From: Nemania diffusa | Taxonomy: Eukaryota > Ascomycota > Sordariomycetes > Xylariales > Xylariaceae | Direction: 5' to 3' | Length of the DNA stretch: 64,000 nt | Assembly: GCA_038501195.1 (NCBI GenBank) | Contig: JBBPUQ010000006.1 | Span: 3,720,001-3,784,000, forward strand | Shown: piece after piece, positions 44,259 through 57,037 of the stretch | How positions within the stretch are numbered: position 1 is the first letter of the stretch | How the letters are laid out: every line of letters begins with the position of its first letter | Notes under the pieces: generated by a model | What the model was told of the DNA's origin: nothing | Database searches by the model: none | Seen by the model: the letters and a program-made list of their open reading frames with translations, nothing else | Made by a program: the position numbers and the translations under genes

Positions 44259-46439
44259 AATGGATGCCTATTCATGAGATGAATTGGATAGAGACCCCGG
44301 CTGCGTCAAAATTAGAGAAATTTATTCATACGAACGCTCCCTTTTCGTCTAGCTAGGTACTTTATATCTCAAAGCACTCTAGTTAGATTAGGGATAGGCA
44401 TCTGTCCACATGCGTTTAGAGATGAAGTTCTGTCTACCATCTCTCCTACATATAACAGATATTTTGGTAACCTAATTCGGAAATTCTCCACTAAAAAGCT
44501 GGTAGTCAGATCGTCTTGATATAGCGATTGAGTACTCTACAATAATAAGTACCGCTTAAGTAAGTAAAAAATATAGTTGTATATACCTAGGTAATTAAAG
44601 ATCTCCTATATTCTTCTACTCGGCGAAGGATTCAAAAAAAAGCATCATAACTAATATTCTGGAATGTGGCGACTGCGTCCTTATTCCTTGTCTTCCTTGC
44701 ACTCAGAAATATTGCATTTTTATTAACGATAGCGTAAATCTTGAACTACCTAAGCGACGCCATTCTTATTATCTCATCCGCCTGTCTCTTGCGCAACTTT
44801 GAGAAGTTTAATCAGGTGGGTAAAATTAGGTAAGCTGAATACTGAATAGCGATGTCATGTCAAACGTCCGGCCGGATACTCGGATCTAAGGTCGTCGGTT
44901 GGCGACCGAAGACGCAGCCTCTGTTAGTTTCCCTCCTGTAACAGCATCCCTTCGGTAGACGATCGGTAGACGATGGTGCTATCACAGCAAGGTCCTTGCA
45001 GGTGCGGGCGGTTCCTAGCCTAGCCTAACCAGTGGTGAGCTCTTAAAGCTGTTTCTTGTATTTGTGTTTTGCGCATAATCTGATGCATCAAGCCTAGATC
45101 CCAGATCAGATCCAAAGACAAATTGTCAACTGAACTAACCGTTGTCCGTTGTCCAAGTCCTTATATATGATACATGTATGTATACTCCCCTATGGCTACT
45201 TATACAATGTTATACCTAGGTACATGAGGTGTAATGCTTAATCAATGTGCAACAACCATACTACCCAGTCTTACTGCGTACACTCACTGAGAAGATACCC
45301 AAAAATAGTCTTGGGTTGATGATGGTGGTGTGTGTGCTGCATGCTGCATCGCCGTCAAGTTCTGCACTCTGCGCTCTGCACTCTGCCAAGAGCCAAGGCC
45401 CACGTCTTGGCTCCCGCTCTATCGGTCCTTCGGGATTGGAGACGATGGGCAGATCAGGCTTCCCAATTCGGATAGCTCAGCGCTTAATACTCTGCTTCCA
45501 AGCGACTTCTCTGGTTCTCTGTGCTCTTACTGGCTGCAGCGCTGTACATTAGCCCCAACCACCCTTGCGCAACGCTTTGGTCCGCCCTTGCTTGGGGGCT
45601 GCTTGCCCTGTTGAGAAACGAGCCCGCCCAGGCCCCCCTGCTGCTTATCCCCAGCCGAGAACCCCTCTTCGATGCTCGTACATCGCGCCCATTGGCTGAT
45701 CGCCTGCGAATCACACCCCGCTAGCGGTCGATGCTCAGCGGCTCGCTGTACCTCGCCGCGGCGCTCCCATTGGCTATCCCACAAGACGAATGTACAGTCC
45801 TATGCGTTGTGCACACCGATCTGGCCTCCTCACTGGTCCGCAGCGTGCAAATGCCGCCCAGATGGATAGGCCCTAGACTCTTCGGGGCCGGGTGGTATTC
45901 ACATTGGCTGGTGGTCGGTCATGCATCAGCTAGACTAGGCCACTTTGTGATGGGGAAGAGAGCATGGTGGCCCTTGGCCGCTGGTTCGGCCGTCTCCCAT
46001 CATTCTTAATGGCGATATCTGCTCTCTACCGCCCAGCCTCATTTCTTCATCGACTTTTTTTTAAATCCATTCCTGCGACTGTTCGTTGAAGACCCGACAA
46101 CTCGTTACGCCAAGATAGGAACATATTATTATCTCGCGCCTTCATCAGTGCAAACATTGATTGACGTATCACATCAAGGAGGTCTTGCTAGTATTCCGTC
46201 TCTCATCTCAACCTCTTTAGACGCGAATTAGATTTCGAACTGCAATCCCATTGGCCTGAGAAGATCAGCACTTCAGTGTTTGAAAAAACTACTATATCAT
46301 ACCAAGCCGTGAACGCCAACAGTAGTTGGGCTAGATAAGCGTCGGCAGGGGGATTGTTCTCAAAACCCTATTCCTTTGCCCTAGGAAGGCATTTCATATC
46401 AAGCTTTACGCAGAGGAGAAATCGAACAAAATTGCAAAG
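44259..46439. other. 2.2-kb intergenic region
   Basis: The first kilobase is AT-rich and empty. From about 45330 to 46010 GC content rises and overlapping frames occur on both strands, but none matches a family. This may be a long 5' leader or a decayed sequence upstream of the Bim1-like gene. No tRNA fold was found. Confidence 0.4.
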
Positions 46440-47395
46440 ATGCTGGCTTCACTATTCCTAGCCATAACGGCCGCCACATTAGCGTCGGCACACACTATCA
46501 TCACATATCCCGGATGGAGAGGGAACAACCTACACACAAACACGGAGTGGCCTTACGGCATGCAGTGGGATTACCCATGTAAGCAAAGCTCTTGCTCCCT
46601 ATGCGACTCCGCGTCACATAGGATCCCGGACCAGCCAACTAACATTGTGAACAGGCGGCGGTCTTCAGCTCACAAAAAACCGGACATACTGGCCGACAAC
46701 GGGTGGCGCGATAGCCTTCCAGCCCGGTTGGTTCCAGGGACATCAGACAGCGCTTCTCTACATTAACATCGGCGTCGGTTCTGATGGGCCAGACGGTGGC
46801 CCGATAAATATGTCCAACCCCATGATGCCTCCGTTCCAGATCCTGGGCCCCTCAAACGGCCCGTATCCGGGAACCGTATGTTTACCGCAGGTCCCGCTCC
46901 CGACGAACTGGACCATGAACCCGGGTGACAACGCGACGCTCCAGGTCGTTGAGATCGCGGCACACGGCGCTGCTCTATTCTCGGTATGTCATTGAAATTT
47001 TATTGCGCTTCCCCTCCCTCACTTTTGATGTCCGTCTACCTATGTGCTTTCGAAATAGAAAGAAGGCGAGGATGGACGAATGAAGAAGAGCCCCCCTGTC
47101 CCCAGAAACGAAACGAAACGAACGAAACATGCTAACGTGATCCGCGTCCCAGTGCGTCGACATCACCTTCGCCGCGCCCGGCGACCCGCGCATCGCCGAG
47201 GTCAACGACACGAACTGCTACAACAGCTCGGACCTCGGCTTCGCGAGCCTCTACACCATCACGACAACGGCCATCGGCTCCAACGCCAACAACGTGACCG
47301 TCAGCGCCGCCTCCAGCCTGCGGCTCCTGGGGAGCTCTATGTGGGCCCTGGGCTACCTGCCCTTGCTAGTAGGCGCCACGTGGCTGCTGATGTAA
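46440..47395 (+). CDS. Bim1/X325-type LPMO-like copper protein, GPI-anchored
   Basis: Three exons, 46440-46578, 46655-46983 and 47153-47395, give 236 aa. The signal peptide ends at Ala17, leaving His18 as the mature N-terminus (HTIITYPGWRGN), the copper-brace residue of this family; a second His lies at position 32. The first splice rebuilds a Cys (YPC-GGLQLTKNRTYWP). The conserved GPINMSNPMMPPF and PFQILGPSNGPYPG follow, with paired cysteines in CLPQ, CVDITF and NTNCYN-like contexts. The C-terminus is a Ser/Ala stretch and a hydrophobic tail (LGYLPLLVGATWLLM), a GPI-anchor signal. X325/Bim1 proteins bind copper at the cell surface and aid copper uptake in Cryptococcus, without classical polysaccharide oxidation (known). 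N-glycosylation sites are frequent. The second intron is long (169 nt). Confidence 0.88.
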
Positions 47396-48572
47396 TGGGG
47401 ACGATGAGGCGATGAATGAATGAATGAATATGGGGGTTACGTTCTCGGGCCCCTTGGCCGTGATGGCAAAGGTATCCGATACGAGACTACGGGCCCGCGA
47501 AACAAAAGAATAAAAAAAACACGGAAACGCGATGACTATCAGCAGACGTAACAGACCATTCAGTTGATAGACGGTCTGCGCTGGAAAGAAGGAAGGAAAG
47601 GCCTGTTTGCTGGAAAGGTTTATACCCACAATTTTTGACCTGTATATGTTTTATCTTTTACTTTTCTCTCTGATGTAGATACATAATGGCCTTTCTGGCG
47701 TCGGGGCGAAGCCGGAGTCTGTGTAGGCCATGCAGTGCGATGCTTCTTGGGCTTTTGAATCTAAGTTGTTAATTCACATTGATGCGAATGTCGTGTCTAT
47801 GCAATTCTAAGTCTGATTATGAGTCTAATTATGAATAATCAAGCAATTGCCATTTGTAGCTTATTTATCATTTTGCTACAAATGGGATATCCTCAACATA
47901 GGAGGATTTACCTGGCTTGCCGCAACCTCAACATGCTAACAACTCCAACGCCGTAAATTGGAATTATTCTCGTGCGAGATATCCCAACGCAAACAGTGTT
48001 CAACGCATGAAATCATCGAAGCTTAGATTCATAGCCGCCAATGTCCCCAGCACTCCGCACCGGGACCTACGCCGCCAGGATCTAAACTAGTGGGACGGCC
48101 CGAGGACAGCTTTGTTTGACGACGCGCCGGTTCGGTGATAGGGGTCATCATCACAGCAGTCGCCGTCACACATCATCTACCCCCTCGGAAGCTGCGGCAC
48201 GAGCAAAGTAAGAGCATGACAGTAAACTGCAAGCAGCTTCGTATCAACTCGCGGCTAGCTCTAGTCACATTATGGCAGTATGGTATGCCGAGCGCCTCGA
48301 ATCTTGTGATAACTTAAACCGCCAGTTGTTTGGGTATTATCTACTTACAGGGCTTCACATCTGCTAGAAGCGACATCTGGAACGACGGCTGAATCGGGTA
48401 GCAAACTCTCCGGAACCCTTGCCATAAGCATCGTGCTATTTCTAAAAGAATTGCCCATTTTTCTGATTGAACCTTGTCTAATTTGTCGGTTCCGATTCCA
48501 TTCCCTAGCCATAATGCTGCTGTTGAACTGGGTTCCATATCTGTGACTTTCTACCTCAGCTAATAAAATACA
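47396..48572. other. Convergent intergenic region with a hairpin
   Basis: About 1.2 kb between the Bim1-like gene and DOA1. It contains an 11-bp perfect inverted repeat at 47850-47885, reported separately, and no supported gene. Confidence 0.45.
47850..47885. repeat. Perfect 11-bp inverted repeat (hairpin)
   Basis: CCATTTGTAGC at 47850-47860 pairs with GCTACAAATGG at 47875-47885 around a 14-nt AT-rich loop. It lies about 450 nt beyond the Bim1-like stop. It could fold in RNA or be a relic of a transposon end; nothing decides between these. Confidence 0.6.
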
Positions 48573-51186
48573 TTATGCTAATAGAGAGAGACACTCGTTT
48601 GCTATGTTTTGGACCCTAGTCTCCGATACTCTGTCCTTAGCTGACTTTATTGAAGAGGACAAGCTCTTCGCTTCGGGAGCAGCCTTTCCAATCACCGTGA
48701 TGAGTGTACCGACGGCTACGAGTGCTCGGTAGATGACCTCAGCATCCGTTTGCTTCTGCAGGACCAAGGCAAGGGGTGATGTCAGACGGATCTGGTGGTC
48801 TGTTGATATACTGCCTAATCTCTTTGATGCTAAAACAGCGTAGTTGATAGCCACCGTCGTCAAAGCAAGCAATACGTTTCGGTTGAAGGGGCCAATAGCA
48901 GATTGACCCCGTGTTCCAACTACTCTGCCGATGAAGGAAATGGCAGCAGAGGCCTCGGAAGGCTGCGCCACTAATTTTCTCCCATCTGCCGTCTTAAATA
49001 GGTTAGCGATGGTACGTAACGCCATCATTGTGCAATTCTCGTTGGGTTGGCTTCCGTCAGGAATGTCTTCGAGCGCCGCGGAGATAGCTATCTTCACCAG
49101 ATTACTTTCCCCTGATGATCTAAACTTGGCCGTAGCTGGCGATGTTGCGATACACCGTAATAGGTCTAGAGGGGCTAGTCGGTCTGAGTAGTCCCATTGT
49201 GTGCACATCATGACAACCAGACTTATGGTGAGTTCATCTGTCACAGGCTTGTTCGATTCCAAGGCTTTTTTCAGCGTGTCAAGGGTACTTTGTGATGAAG
49301 GGTTGAGAGAGATGCCTTTACGGCCAGCAGCGACAAGAGCAGCATTGACACTCAAGATCTTCTTAAACATAGCTATAGAAAGTTAGTATAAGCATAGAAG
49401 GAAAACAAGAGGTAAGGGATACCTACGCTCGTACTTGGCTACAGTAATGTCTAAATAATCTTGGACTGGCAGAATTTTGGGGGTGCCAGTCTCGCCCTCG
49501 GGTCGATACCGTGATTCGGTGCCATAAGGGTCCGGTCCTGAAGAAGCTTCCGCCGTTTCCCCAATTGTCGCACCTTGGGTATTAGACACGATAAATTTTG
49601 CCACATCGTCCAAGAAATTCTGAGAAAGCTCGTTGTCATTAATAAACTTTTGCGCTCGAGCATAAGGGTTTTCAGATAGGTTATATGGTAACTTGAGAGA
49701 AGGTTGGCCTTCCTCAATCGCCACGTCGAAAACATAGTCATAAGACTGCCCATTGTATTCAACCTTACGACCGCTACTGCCAACAGCGTCCACAACAGTG
49801 CCGACGTTGATCCATTGCTGCTGGGCCGTTGACCACTGGTGTGCCGTGACAGATCCATCGTCGTCTTTGATCATCTGAACCTGGCCTTCTTTCGTACCGG
49901 ATTTGTTCTTCAGGAATTCCGGGCCAGGAAGCTTCTCCTTGTTAATCCCGCCGACCTCCTGCTGAGGGATAGAAGAAGACTTGAGCGACTCATCAAAATG
50001 GGCCAGCGTCTCAGGGCTCGCGACACGCTCTTCACTACGCGAAAAGACGCGTACGACACCATCGCTAGCACCAGACACGATATCACCATTTACAGGACAG
50101 GCGGCAACAGACCATACCGAGATGGCAGGATGTGTAATTGTTTGGACACACTCAGAGCCGCGCCATACTCGTATAGTGCGGTCTTCGCCAGAACTAACAA
50201 GTTCGCCGGAGGGAAGTGAGGTCAGCGAATATATGAAACTCGTGTGGCCGCTGAGCTCGCCGACCTTTTGCCCACTAAGCTTCCACAAGCGTATAGTACC
50301 ATCGTTACTCGCGCTCGCAATGTCAGCGCCGCTTGGGTGGCTTCTGGGAACCTGGCAGAGGGCGCGCACAACGTCTGGGGTATATATGGTGGACCTCGGT
50401 TGTACTTGACCAGCGACGGCCTTTCCAAGGTCAAATATGCGGATATTCTTGTCGGCACAGCCTGTGATAACGAGGGTTTCGCTCAGAGGCAACACATCCC
50501 AAACGGCACCCTCGTGTCCTTCCAGGACAGCTTCGACCTCCCAGCTTCCGACACTCCATATCCGCGCGGTGCTGTCCCAACTCCCAGACACAATGAATTT
50601 GGAGCCTGGGACAACGGCCAAAGCACATACGTTTTGGGCGTGGCCTATCAGCAGGCGCTCGGCATTGTCGGAAGGCCCGGCGTCAACGGATCGCACATCA
50701 ATAATGGAATCGGTGCCGGCAGAGACAGCCAAGCCCTTCGGGAAAGCATCCGAGGGTGGTAGGGAGGTCAGACTATTGATAAACTCGGTGCCTTTGGTAA
50801 CGACATGGGGCTCGAAGGTTGGAGGGGCGTCGGCGGTTCGGGACCAGACGCGTACTGTATGGTCTCTCGACGCAGACAGGACGAGATCGGGCGCGGGAAA
50901 GCTGACAGCGCGAACCTATTTAGAAGGTAGATTAGATAGCAGGTCTAGGGGAGAGGAGCATGCACGAGTCCTAAAACCTAGCATTTGTGCATTGCGAGCT
51001 TGCGCCTGTTCTTGTTCTTCCCTGCTGTGTATGGCATGCTGTATACCAGAGGTGAAGCAGATAGAATATCGGTAACAGCAGCGGGGCGCGGCATACATAT
51101 CAGCTGTTGGGGGGGAGATTGAAGACGAGAACACGTACATCAGCTTCGTGAGCTGCCAGCTGCGCAGACAGTCTGAAGATAGACAT
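48573..51186 (-). CDS. DOA1: DOA1/UFD3 (Lub1) ubiquitin-binding WD40-PFU-PUL protein
   Basis: Three exons (51139-51186, 49427-50915, 48573-49372) join to 778 aa. The 16-residue first exon (MSIFRLSAQLAAHEAD) is separated by a 223-nt intron and rebuilds VRAVSFPAPDLVLSASRD, the first WD40 blade. Seven blades follow, with GSWDSTARIWS, GCADKNIRIFD, SASNDGTIRLW, SSGEDRTIRVW and SGASDGVVRVF. The PFU domain (about 370-460, WINVGTVVDA to DYVFDVAIEEG) binds ubiquitin, and the PUL domain (from about 515) binds Cdc48/p97. It works with Cdc48 in ubiquitin-dependent sorting and degradation (known in yeast). The second splice rebuilds KYEPMFKKIL. All frames are open. Length matches fungal relatives of about 750-800 aa. 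Confidence 0.93.
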
Positions 51187-52638
51187 GGCCTGCTGCAGGG
51201 AATGCTGGAGGCCGCAATTATTATTGTTTTGGTAGTGTCAACAAAGGGGAGGACGGCGATTTTTGGGTTGCGACTGGATATGTTGCTATGTTGCTATGTT
51301 AGTATGTTGGTACCTTGGTGGTACTTGGCAATTAATTGGTGCGTGTTTACCTTTACCCCGCCAAATACCGGTCGCCGATTAACCTGGGCAAATGGTGCCA
51401 GACAACTTCCAATAATCCTTTTCTTAGAGAAGAGAAACTTGACAGGAAATGCGCGAGCTCAAGCCACGTATAGATTTCGTATATTTCACAAGATGTATTA
51501 GAAAAGAAATACAAATACCTTTAGACGATATATGGTAGCTTCGCCTTTTACCACTCCAACTGGTATTGCGACTGCTTTTGCAGCTTAGAAATGATATCAT
51601 GGAAAGCGGAAGAAGCTATACCATGCTATGCTACGTAGAATCCTTTCCTAAATAGGTTAGTTTATGCCAAAATTGCTTCAAGAATTTCACACCATCCCGC
51701 TTTTTGGTAGCGTCTTTTTAGCCTCAAGCTTGGTAGACCCTGTTTACCAATCTAACCTATTAAGGTACTTACCGTAAATGTATGGTAGATAGAGAATTAC
51801 AAGGTACCTACGAAGGTGTTCTAATTTGTTTTTAACATGTAAGTACCCTGTTAAACACCAAGCTGATAAATATTCAAGATTGAAATTAAGGTGATAATGC
51901 GCATATAACTCATTAATATAATTGCTTTCTTAATACAAGAGCTGAGTTTGAATCTATGCTTAAGGAATCCCGACTTGAATTCTAACAGAAAAGAGCTGAC
52001 TTGGAACAAAAGCTACAATACTTAGGTATGTATAAGCCCATAAAATACTATTCTAAATTTAGATTGCGGGGAACGCAACGTCCAGCTCGGAAACCCATAC
52101 TTTTATAGATATAATTCGAGATGAGGCTTATCTTCTTCAATACCTATCCCTAACTCTAACGAATCGCTTGTCACCTGCCACTAGGCTTACAACAATTTAG
52201 TCATAAACCCGCATAATATTGCCTGCCAAGGAGGTATTGTTTATAGTATTGCTCGCAATTAGCTATAGACAAGTTATGACTAGTAAATGTATGTCAACCA
52301 TTATTCGACTTTGAGATGTATTATACCGTGTGCACCCGATCCAGCCTCTAGTAAGAGGGTCTGCTCGCGCATTGCATGTAGTATTCTCGTGAATTTACAG
52401 GGCCTTAACTTAACTGGGCTTATGTCTTCACAAATACTGGCAATCCCCTAACCCCAGAGGAGCTTCCTAACCATAGGCCGATTGATAATTGAACTCTAAC
52501 TAGCCCCATCGTAATCCATTGCGGCCGGCGTATAGTCGTCTAAGTACTACGGATAGTACTTTGGCATTTCTATCCCCTTGGCAATAGCAGCCAGTGTCAA
52601 TAGAACAGGTCACCAAGAAAATATTAATGTAGAGGCCC
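51187..52638. other. AT-rich 1.45-kb spacer
   Basis: No supported gene. The sequence is AT-rich and stop-dense in all frames, with short motifs such as TAAGTACTACGGATAGTACTT near 52540. It may be mutated repeat DNA, but no copy could be paired within the window. Confidence 0.4.
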
Positions 52639-53586
52639 TTAAGGCATGGGCATACCATCATCATACAGGTCATTCCACCACAGAATGTTCCGAAGCCTCT
52701 CCTCGCTTAATGCAAGCTTGGCAAAGTGCTCCCTTTGAGGTGTTCTGATTTTACGATGCACCTCGCCAGCCGTCTTCCAGCCGAAGAATCCAGCCATCTC
52801 CCAGTCAACGAGCCCCACGATCTTGTCATTGTCAACTATACAGTTGGACGTGCTGAAGTCGTTGTGCATAAGACTCGTATCCGGATCTATATTGGTGCCT
52901 GGGAACAGAATATCTCTCTCCAGGGGGCCAATACGGCCATTGTGTTCGATGTTGGGATCTTGGACGACATGGAGATGACCCATCTGTCCGCTAGCGGGCT
53001 TTATAGTGTGTAGCCTCCGAAGTATCTCTCGGGCTTGCAGCTTGAAAGCCCCTTTTTGGTCTTCTGATAGGTATGGATACGCAACATTCAAACCGACGCC
53101 GGCAAGTCTTTCCTGAATTAGAACTTGGCGACCATTGATCTAATAGAAACGTAAGCGAATTAAGGGACAGTTAGCGTTCTAAGGGGACAGTACTTTGCCA
53201 GAAAAGTAGATTTTAGGTAATCTGATGTGATTTAGAACATTCCTAGCAATCGCAATGGCTTCGATCTCGTTTGCATCGGCGTACGAATAATCGATTTCGG
53301 CAATTTGGCCGTCTTGGGTCTCATGGAGATGACTTGACTTGATGATGACGCTACCCAGGGCGAATACGTCACGGCCGCCCTCATCAGCAGGGTAGATCCG
53401 GATGGATTCAGTGCAGAGACCAATAACTGATGACCAATACTGTAGAGCATCCTGGGAGTGGGAGCCGACGTGTTCTGAGTTGACTTGGAAGTCGTCTGGT
53501 CTGGGAAAGTACCGGCCGTATAACGGTGTATCTGAGTATAGATCAGTTGTAGGTACTTTATCTGGGTTCGACTCGTATGGATTCAT
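52639..53586 (-). CDS. APH/choline-kinase-like phosphotransferase domain protein
   Basis: Two exons, 53194-53586 and 52639-53139, join in phase 0 (FSGK-INGRQVLIQERLAG) to 297 aa. The kinase-like fold shows a lysine in an early strand (GSVIIKSSHLHE), the hinge-like VLIQERLAG, then the catalytic loop HNDFSTSN (His223, Asp225, Asn230) and VDWEMAG, with Asp243 as the metal-binding residue. These are the motifs of the aminoglycoside phosphotransferase family widespread in fungi. Substrate is unknown; antibiotic resistance should not be assumed. The start ATG at 53584-53586 gives a sensible N-terminus (MNPYESNPDK); the upstream frame extension is not needed. The tail after DWEMAGFFGW is of family length. 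It sits alone in an AT-rich stretch. Confidence 0.8.
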
Positions 53587-54801
53587 GATGCAATTGAAAT
53601 AGATACTATTAGAAGAAATTATGAGCGGCAGTGCACTTTTGATTAAAGCCCTAACTTGGTGTGTCAAATTGAAACCTTAACTAAGTGTAGGATATTGAGA
53701 GGTCATTTCAGATAAGTTTGTATAACCTGAAGCTCGTTTCTGCCACCTGTTACCGCTTCTATGATGCATCTATTTTTAATACTCCCGAAGTCCTACTCGT
53801 ACACAGAAACCTTCTTGTAAAATATACGATCCTTTTAGGCTTTGAGTTGCTTATGCAAAAATCCCAACATTGATTGTCTTATCCATGAAACTTTCTAGAT
53901 CAGAGCGTGGATAATTGTCGGCGGTTAAAAAAAAAGCATTATTACCACTCACCTTAGAACCATTTTTGTTGCCCACTCGCCTTATGTTGTATAAGGTAAT
54001 TGATGCAGGTTAGCAAGATGTTGAAATGCCTATTCGAAGAAGAGCCTATGGGGAGACTAGCTCAGCGCTAGAGCCTCGCAGGTATGTAAGTTGGACTGAG
54101 TCATTCAACTTGCTCTCTCTTGTTGAAATTACAAAAGCTAGGTAGGTAATCTAGTGAAAATTGTCACGATTATTGCTTCGTCCCCCTACTAATTGTACCT
54201 CTACGATATGTGACGTATTCTCAGTTGTACACCCCCTTTCAGCATGTGACTACGTCTTCTTAGCCTGGCAAGTTTATGAATGCAAACATGGTGGCTCAGG
54301 TGCCTAAAGTATGAAACGACATACAGATCATGAAGGCGAGCCTTCGTATAACAATTGTGACTTCACGATAGCCGAGGTATGATGACGCATATCGAAGAGC
54401 CAGACTATTAGCATCTATAGGAAGCACTAATGACGACTATTAAAAGACCTAATTATACTAAGCACGACAATGTTTGGAAATGTTGAGCTATAGCCTGGCT
54501 ATTCGTAACACAAGACCGCGAGGGCCTAAGCCGATCCCAGGGGCAACTATAGGGGCTACATGACAGGAGAGTATGTTGTGGATCTTTGGGTATAGCTAAG
54601 GCCGTGAACTCGCGACTAGTTGATGACTAATAGAATACCTGAGGAGACTTAGGGGTAGTTTCTAGCGTTACTTCAGAGCATCTTTAGCTAGTATGCCCAT
54701 TTGTGCCAATATAATCAACATAGTTTCCGCCGTAGTTCACTCTTAGATAGTGTAATTGTGCTGCCCATCATGTTGTAATCAAAGTCGGCAGTGCTGCGTG
54801 C
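53587..54801. other. AT-rich spacer with a D-arm-like sequence
   Basis: About 1.2 kb without a gene. At 54058-54074, CTAGCTCAGCGCTAGAG looks like the D arm of a tRNA, but no matching T arm or acceptor stem follows. It may be a tRNA fragment or chance. Confidence 0.4.
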
Positions 54802-55398
54802 TTAATCGAAACTGGATGGATACCAAATCTTGACCTGGTGGCCCTGTATATTGGTCGTGCCATGGTAATAATTTTGGGTTGCCTCGTCCCACGTCCAATA
54901 ATCGTCCGTGAAGGGTAGATCCTCAATTTCGAGATCACAGTCTTCGGAAACCCCATATATTTCTTCTATGGACGCATCGTTCGATGCGGCTAAACTGGTA
55001 TTCATGGATGGACATCTTACGTGATGCTCATTATCATTATTCGCCAACGAAGGATCCGTGATGGCTGTTGGCTGTGTTGGCTGTGTTGACAGCATGCTCC
55101 CAACAACTTCACCCTCAACGGTATCTATGCCAACATTAGTCTTTCCATCATTCCTGATTGTATTATACCGGGCACAGTTTCGTGTCTCGAGCTCGGTTGG
55201 GGGTTTGATGTCGGTAGCTTCGATATCAAAGGAACGCGGGACCTTAGATATATTCGTACGTCCCTGAATCACTAGGGTGTATGCTGAACCACAGACTGGA
55301 CTTTCGTCGCTTGCCTGTCTCCGGGGTTTTTGTCGATGCCTAAGACTGCGCGCCCACCCATTCCACAGCGACAGCAGCTGCATTAGGACTGGAAGCAT
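54802..55398 (-). CDS. Unknown acidic protein, 198 aa
   Basis: Open 198-codon frame with no introns needed. The N-terminus is short and hydrophobic (MLPVLMQLLSLWNGW), then basic (RHRQKPRRQ), followed by a Thr/Asn/Ser-rich middle. The C-terminal 50 residues are acidic (EDCDLEIEDLPFTDDYWTW) and aromatic (EATQNYYHGTTN), similar in pattern to a WW-like edge but lacking the second tryptophan arrangement of a true WW domain. I do not recognise the family. Coding status rests on frame length alone. It could be a real species-specific gene. Confidence 0.4.
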   Translation of the reverse strand: MLPVLMQLLSLWNGWARSLRHRQKPRRQASDESPVCGSAYTLVIQGRTNISKVPRSFDIEATDIKPPTELETRNCARYNTIRNDGKTNVGIDTVEGEVVGSMLSTQPTQPTAITDPSLANNDNEHHVRCPSMNTSLAASNDASIEEIYGVSEDCDLEIEDLPFTDDYWTWDEATQNYYHGTTNIQGHQVKIWYPSSFD

Positions 55399-55640
55399 CT
55401 AAAAGGAGAACGAAAGATACTTCGGAGATAGCGGCGAATGGGGAAAAATGCGGTAACCCTACGCTTTTAAACTGATGGACATCTTTCAGATAAAAAGGTC
55501 TACCTGTCTTAAATAGACCTTAGGTCATAAAGCTGAGATTGGACAGGTCCTGCGACATGTAATTGCGGAGCCGAGGTTGAGGTTGAATCCTGAGACAGGT
55601 CATTTCTCTCCACCCTCTCTTATCGCATTTGTTCCCAGCA

Positions 55641-56061
55641 ATGGATAAGCCCTCTCCTCGCCGCGCAACATGTTGGATTTTACCACTGCGCCAAAAGGTA
55701 GTTATTGTATAACACATTATTTGCATATATATGTCACCAATCCAACACAACAAGGTTGCCACAGGGCTACCCCAAGCTTGCTCAATTCATGAGCGAGCGG
55801 GACCATGTTATCTGCAAGCAATTTCGAGAGTTAACCATTCTCGACATCCTGTATTTGCATGCGGAACTCGGCGATATTGAAACCGACTACGCATCAAAGC
55901 AGTTCAAGATGCCAACAAAACTGACGACAGGAAGTATATTGATCGTGATTGGTGGCACTTGCGTCACTCGGAGGAGCTGGCTGGGGCTAGACGGACAGCA
56001 GTATCAACTCTCACTTGAGATGCGAAGTAAGCTTCGTGAATACTGTAAGCCAGAGTTTTAG
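55641..56061 (+). pseudogene. DUF6594-family gene fragment with two compensating frameshifts
   Basis: A first exon (55641-55697, MDKPSPRRATCW) can splice to 55765, giving GYPKLAQFMSERDHVICKQF and LTILDILYLHAEL, the opening of DUF6594 proteins. From about 55895 the family pattern moves to another frame (AVQDANKTDD, KYIDRDWWHLRHSEEL). Near 55975 it returns to the first frame (GQQYQLSLEMRSKLREY). Two frameshifts of opposite sign therefore surround about 80 bases. The remaining two thirds of the family, including its membrane helices, are absent. The stretch TACTGTAAGC before the stop at 56061 may be an old splice donor. It is best read as a truncated pseudogene. Confidence 0.65.
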
Positions 56062-57037
56062 GGTTTTCTTAGCAATCCGCAGTCGTCAGTTAACCCGAGC
56101 AAACGCTTTTCTTATGTCTTATCTTCAGTATTGAATTTGCGCATATAAAGGGCTAGGTTGGGGCTAGGTTAAGTATTATAGCCTATAACTGTTGTTGGAT
56201 AATGGATTATCATGAAGTAAGAAAGTCGAAAAACAATGGTATTGTAATGCTAGTAATGTGGGTATTTTCCCTGCACCTTCAGAGCAAAGTATTACTTAAT
56301 ACATTCCTGACAAACTTTTGTATGCGTGTGTTGTCCGTGAGGCATACGTGACTACGGTAGACAAACACACACCGCACCTTGGAAACTGACAAGTAGTCAC
56401 AATAGCTATTCCAAGAATTTTACTAGTCTTAAGATTAATTTGGAAAATCAAAGGGATAAGTAGAATTTAGTGTAGGGAACCTGCCTGGCTAGCTAAGTCC
56501 CGCAGTTTTCGAAGCGTATGTCGGGCGATAAAGTCGCATCTTGGTCGCCCCTAAACCCTTAGAGGTATTTATATTGAAACGGAACGGAAGCACAACCTAA
56601 ACTGCACCCTAGAGGACTTGCCACAGCCATCTCAATCATTTCTAAAGATTTGAAGAGAAGGATAGGTGTTCCGGGAAAAAAGTCGTGTATTTTTAGTGTT
56701 GCTGAACCCTAGGGGCTAGCACGACCGCGGAAACCTTCTTTTTGGAATCCTACGCTTCTAGATTAGCTAAATATATAGAAAAAAACCAGCCTTGATCCGA
56801 CTGAGCTAATCAGCCTATCCCTCTTGCAACTGTGTTGCCCGCACTGTCTCAACATCAAATACTATTATTACAATCCTACCCCCGTGTAAAAGGTTCAAGC
56901 TGAAGTATACGCGTTAGGCAATCCTCTATAAGCCTATCGGGAGGCGTTGTATAGAAGTTTTACCCATATAAGTAACTGGCGAAGAGATAGATCCCTTTTA
57001 GGCGGTTGGACAACTTCAGGGTGGCAAGCAGTACCTA

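Noticed and set aside
45247..46009. Possible gene in a GC-richer block
   Set aside because: Overlapping frames on both strands, no family motif and no consistent splice model.
52639..53586. Antibiotic-resistance kinase
   Set aside because: The APH fold is widespread in fungi for unrelated substrates; nothing here indicates resistance.
54050..54120. tRNA-like D arm (CTAGCTCAGCGCTAGAG)
   Set aside because: No T arm, no GTTCGA-type loop and no acceptor-stem partner within the right distance.
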